This document shows, in pieces, positions 27,283 through 36,256 of a stretch of 64,000 nucleotides of DNA. Numbering within the stretch: the stretch's first letter is position 1; every line of letters starts with the position of its first letter. The stretch is from JANQOH01 sp965214495 (GTDB lineage Bacteria; Pseudomonadota; Alphaproteobacteria; UBA7887): NCBI GenBank assembly GCA_965214495.1, contig OZ243958.1, positions 1,612,001 to 1,676,000 on the forward strand, read 5' to 3'. Position numbers and translations under genes: made by a program. The notes under the pieces are model-generated. The model did not search any database. It was not told the origin of the DNA and saw nothing but the letters and a program-made list of their open reading frames with translations.

Positions 27283-28650
27283 ATGATTCCGATGACGACA
27301 CGGATGCTGCGGCACGCGATGGCGGTCATCGTCGCCGGCGCTCTTGCGCTCGCCGCACCGGCAGCGCTCACCGAACCGGGGCCCACCTTCGGCTCGGAAA
27401 CCTTCACGCTGGACAACGGGATGCAGGTGGTCGTGATTTCCAATCACCGCGCTCCGCTGGTCCATCACGCGGTCTGGTACAAGGCCGGGGCGGCCGACGA
27501 ACCGCCCGGCAAGTCGGGAATCGCCCACATGCTCGAACATCTGATGTTCAAGGGCAGCGGCCGCGAATTCTCGGGCACGGTCGCGCGCAACGGCGGCAAC
27601 GACAACGCCTTCACCAGTCAGGACTACACGGGCTACTACCAGAACATAGCCGTCGATCGACTCGAACTCGTCATGCGGCTCGAAGCCGGTCGCATGACCG
27701 GCCTGTCGTTCGACGAGACCGACTTCGAGACCGAACGCGACGTGGTGCTGGAGGAACGCCGCAGCCGGGTGGACAACCGCCCCGGCGCCATCCTCGGCGA
27801 ACAGGTTGGCGCGGCGCTCTATCTCAGCCATCCGTACGGCACGCCGGTGATCGGCTGGGAGCACGAGATACGGGCCTGGACGAGCGCCGACGCCATCGAT
27901 TTCCATCGCGCTCATTACGGACCGAACAACGCGGTTCTCGTGGTCGCCGGCGATATCACGGCGGACGCGCTGAAACCACTGGCCGAAAAGACCTACGGAC
28001 AGCTCGAGCCGATTCCGGTGGCGGCGCGCGAGCGCCCTGCCGAACCTCCGCCTCGCGCCGCCCGGCGGCTGGCCATGGGCGACCCGCGCGTGAGCGAGCG
28101 CGAATGGGCGCGCAGCTATCTCGCCCCCAGCTACCGGGCCGACCCGCACGGTCACGCCGCACCGCTCGAAGTGCTCGCCACGGTGCTCGGCAGCGGCCCC
28201 ACAAGCCGCCTGTATCAGTCTCTGGTGGTCGAGCAACGCATCGCGACCGGGGCGGGGGCATATTATTCGGGCATGAACCGCGACTATGCGCGCTTCGTCG
28301 TCGTCGTCTCGCCGAAACCCGGCATCGCCGTCGCCGACCTCGAAGCGGCGGTCGATGCCGAAATCGCGCGGCTGCTCGGCGACGGCGTGAGCGAAGAAGA
28401 ACTCGAACGGGCGAAGTTCGGCATTCACGCCGCGGCCGTCTATTCGCGCGACAGTCTCGAAAGGCTGGGGCGGATTTTCGGTGCGGCGCTGACCTCGGGC
28501 CTGACGGTCGAGGATGTCGAGCGCTGGCCGGAAGAAGCGGCGGCGGTCACCGGGAAGCGAATCGTCACGGCCGGGCGCGCGGTGCTGGTTCCGGAGCGTT
28601 CGGTGACCTCGCTGCTGCTGCCGGAAGGCGAACCGGAGGCGGCGCCATGA
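27283..28650 (+). CDS. M16 family zinc peptidase, catalytic member
   Basis: A 455-residue pitrilysin/processing-peptidase-like protein with a signal peptide to about residue 30. The inverted zinc motif HMLEH is at 82-86 and the third ligand is in ERDVVLEERRSR near residue 157. Two M16 domains are expected. It is followed with a 4-base overlap by a second M16 protein without the zinc motif, so the two probably form a heterodimer in the periplasm. Confidence 0.9.
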   Translation: MIPMTTRMLRHAMAVIVAGALALAAPAALTEPGPTFGSETFTLDNGMQVVVISNHRAPLVHHAVWYKAGAADEPPGKSGIAHMLEHLMFKGSGREFSGTVARNGGNDNAFTSQDYTGYYQNIAVDRLELVMRLEAGRMTGLSFDETDFETERDVVLEERRSRVDNRPGAILGEQVGAALYLSHPYGTPVIGWEHEIRAWTSADAIDFHRAHYGPNNAVLVVAGDITADALKPLAEKTYGQLEPIPVAARERPAEPPPRAARRLAMGDPRVSEREWARSYLAPSYRADPHGHAAPLEVLATVLGSGPTSRLYQSLVVEQRIATGAGAYYSGMNRDYARFVVVVSPKPGIAVADLEAAVDAEIARLLGDGVSEEELERAKFGIHAAAVYSRDSLERLGRIFGAALTSGLTVEDVERWPEEAAAVTGKRIVTAGRAVLVPERSVTSLLLPEGEPEAAP

Positions 28651-29954
28651 AGCGCGCGGCCACTCTCTTCGTCCTCGCCCTGGCGCTTGCCGCGCCGGCG
28701 GCGGCGGTCGATGTCCAGCGGGTCGTCAGTCCGGGCGGGATCGAGGCCTGGCTGGTGGAGGAACGCGCGGCGCCCATCCTGTCGCTGCGGTTCGTGTTCC
28801 GCGGCGGCAGCACTCTGGACCCGGAGGGCAAGGAGGGCCTTGCGGAGCTCGTGTCGGGCCTGCTCAACGAGGGCGCGGGCGAGCTGGATGCGCTCGCGTT
28901 CCAGAAGGCGATCGACGACAACGCGATTCGCATGAGTTTCGATTCGGGGCTCGACGGGTTCGGCGGCTCCCTTCGGACCCTGACCGAGCGACGCGAGACG
29001 GCGTTCGACCTGCTCGCCCTGGCGTTGACCCGCCCGCGCTTCGACGCCGATGCGGTGGAACGGGTGCGCGAACAATTGTTGCGCCAGATCGAGCAGGAGG
29101 CGAAAAGCGCCGGCCCCGTGGCGCGGCGCCTGTGGTATCGCGCCGTCTTCGGCGATCATCCCTACGCCCGCCCGCCCGGCGGAACGCTGGAAGGCGTGCG
29201 GGCGATCGAGCGCGCCGATCTTGTGGAGTTCGCGCGCGACCGGTTCGTGCGCGACCGGCTGATCCTCGGCGCCGCCGGCGACATCGATGCGGAGACCCTC
29301 GGACGGCTGCTCGACTCGACCTTCGGCGGACTGCCGGCGACCGGCGGCCCGTTGCACGTCGCCGACGCCGCGCTCGCTGCCGGCGGGGCGCTCATCGTCG
29401 AGCGGCTGCCGCAGCCTCAGAGCGTCGTGATCTGGGGGCAGCGCGGCCCGAAACGCGACGATCCAGACTACTACGCCGCCTACGTCATGAACCATATCCT
29501 CGGCGGCGGCGGTTTCCTGTCGCGGCTATACGAAGAAGTGCGCGAAAAGCGCGGCCTCGCCTACGGGGTTTACAGCTATCTCGCGCCGCACGACTACGCC
29601 GGCCTCTATCTCGGCGGCGTGGCCACCCGCAACGACGCGGTGGCGGAAACGCTTGCCGTTGTCCGCGACGTCTTCACGCGCATGAGGGATGAAGGCGCGA
29701 GCGCCGACGAACTCGCCGACGCCAAGACCTACATCAACGGCTCGTTCCCGCTCCGACTCGACTCGAACAACGAAGTGGCGCGCATCCTGGTCGGCATCCA
29801 GACCGCCGATCTCGGCATCGACTATCTGGACCGCCGCGCGGCGCTCATCGACTCGGTCTCGCGCGACGATATCGAGCGCGTCGCCGGCGCGCTCATCGAC
29901 CCCGACTCGTTCACCGTAGTCGTGGTGGGCGACCCGGCCGGCCTTGGCGAGTGA
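28647..29954 (+). CDS. M16 family peptidase-like protein, non-catalytic partner
   Basis: A 435-residue M16 homologue with a signal peptide (MKRAATLFVLALALAAPAAA). Where the active member has HxxEH, this one has LAELVSGLLNEG, so it should not bind zinc. The substrate-binding features of the second domain (LYEEVREKRGLAYGVYSYL) are retained. This matches the alpha/beta split of bacterial M16B pairs. Confidence 0.88.
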   Translation: MKRAATLFVLALALAAPAAAVDVQRVVSPGGIEAWLVEERAAPILSLRFVFRGGSTLDPEGKEGLAELVSGLLNEGAGELDALAFQKAIDDNAIRMSFDSGLDGFGGSLRTLTERRETAFDLLALALTRPRFDADAVERVREQLLRQIEQEAKSAGPVARRLWYRAVFGDHPYARPPGGTLEGVRAIERADLVEFARDRFVRDRLILGAAGDIDAETLGRLLDSTFGGLPATGGPLHVADAALAAGGALIVERLPQPQSVVIWGQRGPKRDDPDYYAAYVMNHILGGGGFLSRLYEEVREKRGLAYGVYSYLAPHDYAGLYLGGVATRNDAVAETLAVVRDVFTRMRDEGASADELADAKTYINGSFPLRLDSNNEVARILVGIQTADLGIDYLDRRAALIDSVSRDDIERVAGALIDPDSFTVVVVGDPAGLGE

Positions 29955-29963
29955 CCGCGGCGC

Positions 29964-30581
29964 ATGTTCTATCGCGCCGGCGAACCCCACGGACTCAGAC
30001 ACAACCCGTTCAACGCGCTGGTGGTGCCGCGTCCGATCGGCTGGATCTCGTCGCTCGACAAGGCGGGCGCCGCCAATCTGGCGCCGTATTCGTTCTTCAA
30101 CGGCGTCGCCTACCGGCCGCCGCAAGTCATGTTCGCCGCCACCGAGTCGCCGACCGCAGGCCGGTTCAAGGACACGGTCTCCAACATCGATTCGACAGGC
30201 GAGTTCGTGGTCAACATGGCGACCTGGGACCTGCGCGAGGCCATGAACGCCAGTTCGGCGCCCGCACCGCCGGAGATCGACGAATTCGCTCTCGCCGGGT
30301 TGACCCGGGAACCTGCCGTTCTGGTCGGCCCGCCGCGCGTGGCCGAAAGCCCGGTCCATCTCGAATGCGTTCTGGTGACTCGGGTGACCCTGCCGAGCGC
30401 CGATCCCGGGCGCCCGAACAGCGTCGTGTTCGGCGAGGTCAAGGGCGTCCATATCGCCGACAGGGCGATCGAGGAGGGCATGGTGCGCTACGACCGGCTC
30501 GGCATCATCGGGCGGCTCGGCTATCGCGACTACACGCGGGTCGATACGGTGTTCGCGATGGACCGGCCGGGCTGGCCGTGA
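29964..30581 (+). CDS. Flavin reductase-like FMN-binding protein
   Basis: A 205-residue protein of the flavin reductase-like (DIM6/NTAB) split-barrel family. PRPIGWISSLDKAGAANLAP and SFFNGVAYRPPQVMF are the FMN-binding stretches. The substrate is unknown; members serve as flavin reductases or as partners of monooxygenases. It precedes the ccm operon and its TGA overlaps a GTG that opens an 11-codon frame leading to ccmA. Confidence 0.82.
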   Translation: MFYRAGEPHGLRHNPFNALVVPRPIGWISSLDKAGAANLAPYSFFNGVAYRPPQVMFAATESPTAGRFKDTVSNIDSTGEFVVNMATWDLREAMNASSAPAPPEIDEFALAGLTREPAVLVGPPRVAESPVHLECVLVTRVTLPSADPGRPNSVVFGEVKGVHIADRAIEEGMVRYDRLGIIGRLGYRDYTRVDTVFAMDRPGWP

Positions 30582-30609
30582 GGATGCTGCGATCGCCGTC
30601 GCGGACGGG

Positions 30610-31221
30610 CTGACCGGCCACCGGCTCGCCTGTCGGCGCGGCGAGCGGCAGGTCTTCTCCGACCTCGATTTTACGGTTCGCGAAGGCAGCGCACTCGTCC
30701 TGCGCGGCGTCAACGGCAGCGGCAAGACCAGCTTCCTGCGCCTGCTCGCCGGGCTGCTGCCGATGACCGCCGGAGCGCTCGCCTGGCGCGGGCGCGACGT
30801 GCGCGACGACCGGGAGGCGTGGAATCGAACGCTGGCGTGGGCGGGCCATCTCGATGCGGTAAAGCCGTTGCTGACCGTCGCCGAAAACGTCGCGTTCCGC
30901 GCCTGCCTCGGCAGCGGTGGCGAAGGGGGCGTCGGCGCCGCGCTCGACCGGTTCGGACTGACCGCGCTCGCCGACGCACCGGCGCGATTCCTGTCGGCGG
31001 GCCAGCGCCGGCGGCTCGCGCTGGCGCGCCTGCTCGCCGCGCCGGCGCCGGTCTGGCTGCTCGACGAACCCGAAGCCAGCCTCGACGAAGGCGCGGTTGC
31101 GACTCTCGCTTCGGTTATGGCGGAACACCGCGAAGCCGGCGGCATCGTGGTCGCCGCCAGCCACACCGGTCTCGCCGATCTCGGCCTGGCGGGCGCCGAA
31201 ACCCTGCGCTTCGGTCGGTGA
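30610..31221 (+). CDS. ccmA: Haem exporter ATP-binding protein CcmA (no standard start codon)
   Basis: The ATPase of the CcmABCD complex that frees haem-loaded CcmE. Walker A is GVNGSGKTS (around 30706-30732), the signature LSAGQRRRLALARL and Walker B PVWLLDEPEAS follow. The frame has no ATG, GTG or TTG between a stop near 30246 and Met at 30763, which lies beyond Walker A. I set the start at CTG 30610, giving 203 residues, the usual size. The alternative is one base lost just after ATG 30584, which would restore an N terminus of about nine more residues. It overlaps ccmB by GTGA. Confidence 0.75.
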   Translation: MTGHRLACRRGERQVFSDLDFTVREGSALVLRGVNGSGKTSFLRLLAGLLPMTAGALAWRGRDVRDDREAWNRTLAWAGHLDAVKPLLTVAENVAFRACLGSGGEGGVGAALDRFGLTALADAPARFLSAGQRRRLALARLLAAPAPVWLLDEPEASLDEGAVATLASVMAEHREAGGIVVAASHTGLADLGLAGAETLRFGR

Positions 31222-31886
31222 AGGCCGTCTTCACCGCGGTGCTGCGCCGCGACCTTCAGCTAGCCCTGCGGCGCGCCGGCGACACCGTTTCGGTGATCGC
31301 GTTCTTCGCCATCGCCGTGAGCCTGTTTCCGCTCGGCATCGGCCCCGACCCGGCGGTGCTGGCGCGCATCGCCCCCGGCGCACTCTGGATCGCCGCGCTG
31401 CTGGCCGCGCTGCTGTCGCTCGACCGCGTGTTCGCGACCGACCACGACGACGGCAATCTCGACCTGTTGCTGCTTGCGCCGGCGCCGTTGGAAGTCGTCG
31501 TTCTGGCGAAGTGCCTGGCCCACTGGCTGGCCAGCCTCGTTCCCCTGATCGCCGTCGCCCCCGCGCTTGCGGCCGCGATGAACCTTCCGCTCGATGGCAT
31601 CGCGACACTGATCCTCGCCATGCTGCTCGGGACGCCGGCGCTGAGCCTGGTCGGCGCGGTCGGCGCGGCGTTGACCGTCGGCGCGCGCCGCGGCGGCGCT
31701 CTTGTGCCGCTATTGGTCTTGCCGCTGACGGTCCCGGTGCTGATATTCGGCGCCGCCGCGATCGACCGCGCCGCCGTCGGAGTTTCGGCGAGCGCCCCGC
31801 TCATGGTGCTCGGCGCTCTGCTGCTCGCGGCGCTCGCGTTGGCGCCCTGGGCGGCTGCGGCCGCCTTGCGCCTGGCCGCCGAATGA
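31218..31886 (+). CDS. ccmB: Haem exporter membrane protein CcmB
   Basis: A 222-residue inner-membrane protein with about six helices that pairs with CcmA. The N-terminal FTAVLRRDLQLALRRAGDTV and FFAIAVSLFPLGIGPDP are characteristic. GTG 31218 overlaps the ccmA stop and the stop overlaps ccmC. Confidence 0.92.
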   Translation: MKAVFTAVLRRDLQLALRRAGDTVSVIAFFAIAVSLFPLGIGPDPAVLARIAPGALWIAALLAALLSLDRVFATDHDDGNLDLLLLAPAPLEVVVLAKCLAHWLASLVPLIAVAPALAAAMNLPLDGIATLILAMLLGTPALSLVGAVGAALTVGARRGGALVPLLVLPLTVPVLIFGAAAIDRAAVGVSASAPLMVLGALLLAALALAPWAAAAALRLAAE

Positions 31887-32674
31887 CGATAGGAAAGACG
31901 GCGATGGCCGGCTCGCTCCACCGTTTCGCCAACCCCAACCGCTTCATGCGGCTGGCGCGCCCGATCCTCCCGTGGTCGTTGGGCGTGCTGCTGTTGTCCC
32001 TGCCTGTCGGGCTGTATCTGGCGCTGGTGGCGTCGCCGCCCGACTACCAGCAGGGCGAGGCGGTGCGGATCATGTATGTGCACGTGCCGGCGGCCTGGAT
32101 GGCGCTGTTCGTTTACGTGGTCATGGCGGCGGCGAGCGCGGCAGCTCTGATCTGGCGCCATCCGCTGGCGGACATCGCCGCCCGCGCCGCCTCGCCGATC
32201 GGCGCCGGCTTCACCGCGGTCGCCCTCGCCACCGGCTCGCTGTGGGGTCAGCCGATGTGGAACACCTGGTGGGTGTGGGACGCGCGACTCACTTCGGTGC
32301 TGATCCTGCTGTTCCTCTATCTTGGCCACATGGCGCTGTTCGACGCTTTCGACGATCGGGCGAGAGGGGCGCGCGCGGCGGCAATCCTGGCGCTGGTCGG
32401 AGTCGTCAACGTGCCGATCATTCATTTCTCGGTCGATTGGTGGAACACCCTGCACCAGCCGGCGAGCGTGTTCCGCGCCGACGGGCCGACGATCTCCGGC
32501 GACATGCTGCTGCCCCTGTTCGTCATGGTGGCAGCGTTCAAGGCTTATTTCCTGGTCGTCCTGCTGGTGCGCATGGGAAGCGAACTCGACGCGGCCAGAC
32601 TGCGCGCGCTGCGGCGCACACAGGTGGCGCGCGCCACCGCGGCGATGGCGGCGCCGGCGGGCGGATCGTCGTGA
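31883..32674 (+). CDS. ccmC: Haem-handling protein CcmC
   Basis: CcmC loads haem onto CcmE. The 263-residue protein has about six membrane helices and the tryptophan-rich WWD motif WGQPMWNTWWVWDARLTS, flanked by histidines (VHVPAAW and VDWWNTLHQPAS) that act as haem ligands in the family. ATG 31883 overlaps the ccmB stop. Confidence 0.95.
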   Translation: MTIGKTAMAGSLHRFANPNRFMRLARPILPWSLGVLLLSLPVGLYLALVASPPDYQQGEAVRIMYVHVPAAWMALFVYVVMAAASAAALIWRHPLADIAARAASPIGAGFTAVALATGSLWGQPMWNTWWVWDARLTSVLILLFLYLGHMALFDAFDDRARGARAAAILALVGVVNVPIIHFSVDWWNTLHQPASVFRADGPTISGDMLLPLFVMVAAFKAYFLVVLLVRMGSELDAARLRALRRTQVARATAAMAAPAGGSS

Positions 32675-32844
32675 CCGACTTCTTCGCGATGGGCGGCTAT
32701 GCCGTCTGGGTGTGGTCGTCCTACGCCGTGGCGCTGGCGGTGCCGGCCGCAATCGGCATCCATGCGGCGATCCGGGCGCGCGCACGCCGTGCGGCACTGG
32801 CGGCTCTGCAGGAACGGCTCGCCCGCGGCGAGGTCCGCCCGTGA
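32671..32844 (+). CDS. ccmD: Haem exporter small subunit CcmD
   Basis: A 57-residue single-span protein (FFAMGGYAVWVWSSYAVALA) with a basic C-terminal tail, as expected for CcmD, which helps release haem-CcmE from CcmABC. GTG 32671 overlaps the ccmC stop and its own stop overlaps the ccmE start. Confidence 0.88.
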   Translation: MTDFFAMGGYAVWVWSSYAVALAVPAAIGIHAAIRARARRAALAALQERLARGEVRP

Positions 32845-33293
32845 AACGCAAGACCCGGCGGCTCTACGCCGTCGTCATCGGCCTCGTCATGCTCGGCACC
32901 GCCGCCGCCCTGGTGCTGGTCGCGATGGAAGACAGCCTGGTGTTCTTCTACGGTCCGTCCGAGCTTGAAGCGCTCGACCTCGCACCCGGACGAACGATCC
33001 GCGTCGGCGGGCTGGTCGAGGAGGGCAGCGTGGCGCGCGGCGGCGACGGGCTTACGGTCAGCTTCCGCGTCACCGACACCGCGGCCTCGCTGCTGGTGCG
33101 CCACACGGGGGTGCTGCCCGACCTGTTCCGCGAGGGTCAAGGGATCGTGGCGGAGGGCCGCCTCGGCGCCGACGGCGTGTTCACGGCCGATACCGTGCTC
33201 GCCAAGCACGACGAGACCTACATGCCGCCCGAGGTCGCCGACACGCTGGAGAAGGCCGGCCATCGCGCGCCCGCCGACGAAAGCGGCGAATGA
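32841..33293 (+). CDS. ccmE: Haem chaperone CcmE
   Basis: A 150-residue periplasmic haem chaperone anchored by one N-terminal helix. The covalent haem-binding motif LAKHDETYMPPEV is present, with His at about 123 and Tyr at about 127. Start GTG 32841. Its TGA overlaps an ATG at 33290 that in an uninterrupted operon would be the place for the ccmF start; a methylase gene lies there instead. Confidence 0.94.
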   Translation: MKRKTRRLYAVVIGLVMLGTAAALVLVAMEDSLVFFYGPSELEALDLAPGRTIRVGGLVEEGSVARGGDGLTVSFRVTDTAASLLVRHTGVLPDLFREGQGIVAEGRLGADGVFTADTVLAKHDETYMPPEVADTLEKAGHRAPADESGE

Positions 33294-34224
33294 TCGCCGG
33301 GCCGGAAAGCGGCGCGGCTCATGCCCGACGGCTCTCCCTCGGAAGCGCGATCGTGAGCGCACCGGCGATGTTTCCCGTTTCGCGCGTTCCCGTCGCCAAC
33401 GTCGCTTCGGTCCCGCAGAGGAGTCCCCTGCGCTATCCGGGGGGTAAAACGTGGTTGGTCCCGCACATCCGAGAATGGCTGCGACGCACGGGGCCGGAGA
33501 TTCTGATCGAACCCTTCGCCGGCGGCGCAATCGTGTCTCTGACCGCCGTCATGGAGAACCTCGTGACCGCCGCGGTCATGGTGGAGATCGATCGCGACGT
33601 TGCGGCGTTCTGGCGCGCGGCGTTGGAAAGCGGTGCGACGCTGCGGGAATGGATCTGCCGGTTCGAGCCGACCGTCGAACGGCTCCGGGAGTTGGAGCAG
33701 GCTCCCCCAGCGACGGTAGCGGAGCACGGGTTCCGCACGCTCGCGCTGAACCGTACGCGCCGCGGCGGCATTCTCGCGCCCGGCGCGTCGTTCTGCCGAC
33801 ATGGGGAGAACGGGCGCGGCGTGCTGTCGCGCTGGTATCCCGAGACTCTGGCGACGCGGCTAGCCGCGATTCAGGACCATGCGGACCGGATCGTCTTTCT
33901 CGAAGGCGACGGCCTGAAGGCGCTGCCCGTGCTGTTGCAGGGGTGGGCAGGAAAGCGGCGGTGTTCCTCGACCCGCCATACACGGCCCGGGGCGGCAAAC
34001 GGGCCGGATCGCGTCTCTATGCGCATTCGAATATCGACCACGCCAAGCTGTTCGCCCTGTTGGCGAAACACGAATCGAATTTCTTGATGACTTACGACGC
34101 GGCCCCTGAAATCGTCGCACTGGTGCGCCGACACGACTTCGACGCCGTGCGTCTTTCCATGAAGAATACCCACCACAATCGGATGCCTGAAATCGTCATC
34201 ACGTCCGGGCCGTTGTTCGCATGA
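33290..34224 (+). pseudogene. Dam-like DNA adenine methylase with a frameshift, inserted between ccmE and ccmF
   Basis: The N-terminal frame (plausible start ATG 33368) has SPLRYPGGKTWLVPHI and IEPFAGGAIVSL, the SAM-binding motifs of D12-class adenine-N6 methylases, and runs to LPVLLQGWAGK. The catalytic motif AVFLDPPYTARGG and the end PEIVITSGPLFA are in another frame, ending at 34224. One missing base near 33950 would give WARKAAVFLDPPY. No restriction gene accompanies it. Inactivation or an assembly error would both explain the break. Confidence 0.8.
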
Positions 34225-34257
34225 CCGTGAGATACGGAATCGCCGCGTGGTTCGGGC

Positions 34258-34285
34258 GATCGTTTACGATCGTCGGGAAATGATC
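34258..34285. other. Cluster of three GATC sites at the methylase-ccmF junction
   Basis: GATC occurs at 34258, 34268 and 34282, the first two within the inverted repeat CGATCGTTTACGATCG. GATC is the target of Dam itself, but the specificity of the adjacent methylase is unknown, so a regulatory link is speculation. Confidence 0.35.
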
Positions 34286-36256
34286 GTCGAAACCGGCCAT
34301 TTCGCGCTCGTCGTCGCGCTCGCGACCGCGCTGATGCAGGGAACCCTGCCGATGATCGGCGCGTGGCGGGGCGACCGTGCCTGGATGGCGGTGGCGCGCC
34401 CCGCCGCCGCCGTCCAATTCGCCGCCGTGGCCTGGGCGTTCGCGGCGCTCACCGCCGCGTATGTCGGTTCCGATTTCTCGGTGCTGAACGTCGCCGAGAA
34501 CTCCCACTCGGCCAAACCGCTGCTCTACAGGGTTACCGGCGTCTGGGGCAATCACGAAGGCTCGATGCTGCTCTGGGCGCTGATTCTGGCGCTGTTCGGC
34601 GCCGCCGTCGCGGGCTTCGGCGGCAACCTGCCACCGCGCCTGCGGGCGCGCGTGCTCTCCATACAGGCGCTGATCGCGGTCGGTTTCCTGTGCTTCACGC
34701 TGTTCACGTCGAACCCTTTCGAACGCCTGTCGCCCGCGCCGGCGGACGGAAGCGGCCTCAACCCGCTCCTTCAGGATCCGGGGCTGGCGTTCCATCCGCC
34801 GTTTCTCTATCTCGGCTATGTCGGCCTGTCGGTAACTTTCGCCTTCGCCGTCGCGGCGTTGATCGAAGGCCGGGTGGATGCGGCGTGGGCGCGCTGGGTG
34901 CGCCCGTGGGCGCTGGCGGCGTGGTCGTTTCTCACCGTCGGCATCGCTCTCGGGAGCTGGTGGGCCTACTACGAACTCGGCTGGGGTGGCTGGTGGTTCT
35001 GGGACCCGGTGGAGAACGCCTCGTTCATGCCGTGGCTGGCCGCCACCGCCCTGCTCCACTCCTCGGTGGTGTGCGAGAAACGCGACGCGCTCAAGTCGTG
35101 GACGGTGCTTCTCGCCATCGTCGCCTTCTCGTTCAGCCTCCTCGGCACTTTTCTGGTGCGCTCGGGCGTGGTCACGTCGGTGCACGCATTCGCGTCCGAT
35201 CCGACGCGCGGCGTGTTCATCCTCGCCTTTCTGGCGTTGGTCATCGGCGGCGCACTGGCGCTGTTCGCGTCGCGTGCGCCGCTCCTGCGCGCCGGCGGCG
35301 CGTTCGCGCCGGTGAGCCGCGAGGGCGGGCTGGTGCTCAACAACCTGTTGCTCGCCACCGCCGCCGCTACCGTGCTGCTGGGCACGCTCTATCCGCTGCT
35401 CATCGACGCCCTCGGCGCCGGCAAGGTGTCGGTCGGTCCGCCGTACTTCAACGCGGTGTTCATCCCATTGGCGACCCCGTTGATCGTGCTCGCCGGGGCG
35501 ACGCCGCTGCTGTCGTGGAAGCGCGCCTCCCTGGCCGATCTTCCCGGGCGCCTCAAGGGTGTGGCCGGGGTTGCGGCGGCGGCGGCGCTGGTCACGCTCG
35601 TCGCCGACCGGACGGGGCCGATGCTCGCGGCGCTCGGGGTGGCGCTCGCCGTCTGGTTGGCCGGCGCCACTTTTCACGAATGGGCGGGGCGAGTGCGCCT
35701 GTGGCGCGGCTCGCTCGCCGACAGTGCGCGCCGCGCGGCGAATCTGCCGCGCGCGGCCTACGGCATGAGCCTCGCCCATCTCGGCGTCGCGCTGGTGGTG
35801 GCAGGGATCACCGCCTCGAGCGCGTGGAAGATCGAGCGCTTTCAGGTGATGCGCCCCGGCGAGTCGGTGGCGATCGCCGGCTACGATGTCGCGTTCCGCG
35901 GGGTCGAGCGCGCCGAGGGACCGAACTACACAGCCGAGCGCGGTTTGTTCGACGTCACGCGGGACGGCCGCTCGGTCGCGGAATTGCGGCCGGAGAAACG
36001 GGTCTATCCGGTGGCGGGGATGCCGACGACCGAGGCGGCGATCCACACCACATGGCTCGCCGACCTCTACGCGGTGCTCGGCGATCCCGACGGCGCCGGC
36101 GGCTGGAGCACGCGCCTCTACTACAACCCGCTGGTGCCGTGGATCTGGCTCGGCGCCGTGGTCATGGCGTTTGGCGGCGCGCTGTCGCTGTCGGACCGCC
36201 GCCACCGCGTCGGGGCGCCGCGGCGGGCGGACCGTGCGCTCGGGGCAACGGCGTGA
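34280..36256 (+). CDS. ccmF: Cytochrome c haem lyase subunit CcmF
   Basis: The large membrane component of the haem ligation complex, 658 residues with about 13-15 hydrophobic segments. The WWD motif is GWGGWWFWDPVENASFMP; conserved stretches include VTGVWGNHEGSMLLWALIL and FHPPFLYLGYVGLSV. ATG 34280 (MIVETGHFALV) is the family start. The stop overlaps ccmG. Confidence 0.95.
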   Translation: MIVETGHFALVVALATALMQGTLPMIGAWRGDRAWMAVARPAAAVQFAAVAWAFAALTAAYVGSDFSVLNVAENSHSAKPLLYRVTGVWGNHEGSMLLWALILALFGAAVAGFGGNLPPRLRARVLSIQALIAVGFLCFTLFTSNPFERLSPAPADGSGLNPLLQDPGLAFHPPFLYLGYVGLSVTFAFAVAALIEGRVDAAWARWVRPWALAAWSFLTVGIALGSWWAYYELGWGGWWFWDPVENASFMPWLAATALLHSSVVCEKRDALKSWTVLLAIVAFSFSLLGTFLVRSGVVTSVHAFASDPTRGVFILAFLALVIGGALALFASRAPLLRAGGAFAPVSREGGLVLNNLLLATAAATVLLGTLYPLLIDALGAGKVSVGPPYFNAVFIPLATPLIVLAGATPLLSWKRASLADLPGRLKGVAGVAAAAALVTLVADRTGPMLAALGVALAVWLAGATFHEWAGRVRLWRGSLADSARRAANLPRAAYGMSLAHLGVALVVAGITASSAWKIERFQVMRPGESVAIAGYDVAFRGVERAEGPNYTAERGLFDVTRDGRSVAELRPEKRVYPVAGMPTTEAAIHTTWLADLYAVLGDPDGAGGWSTRLYYNPLVPWIWLGAVVMAFGGALSLSDRRHRVGAPRRADRALGATA

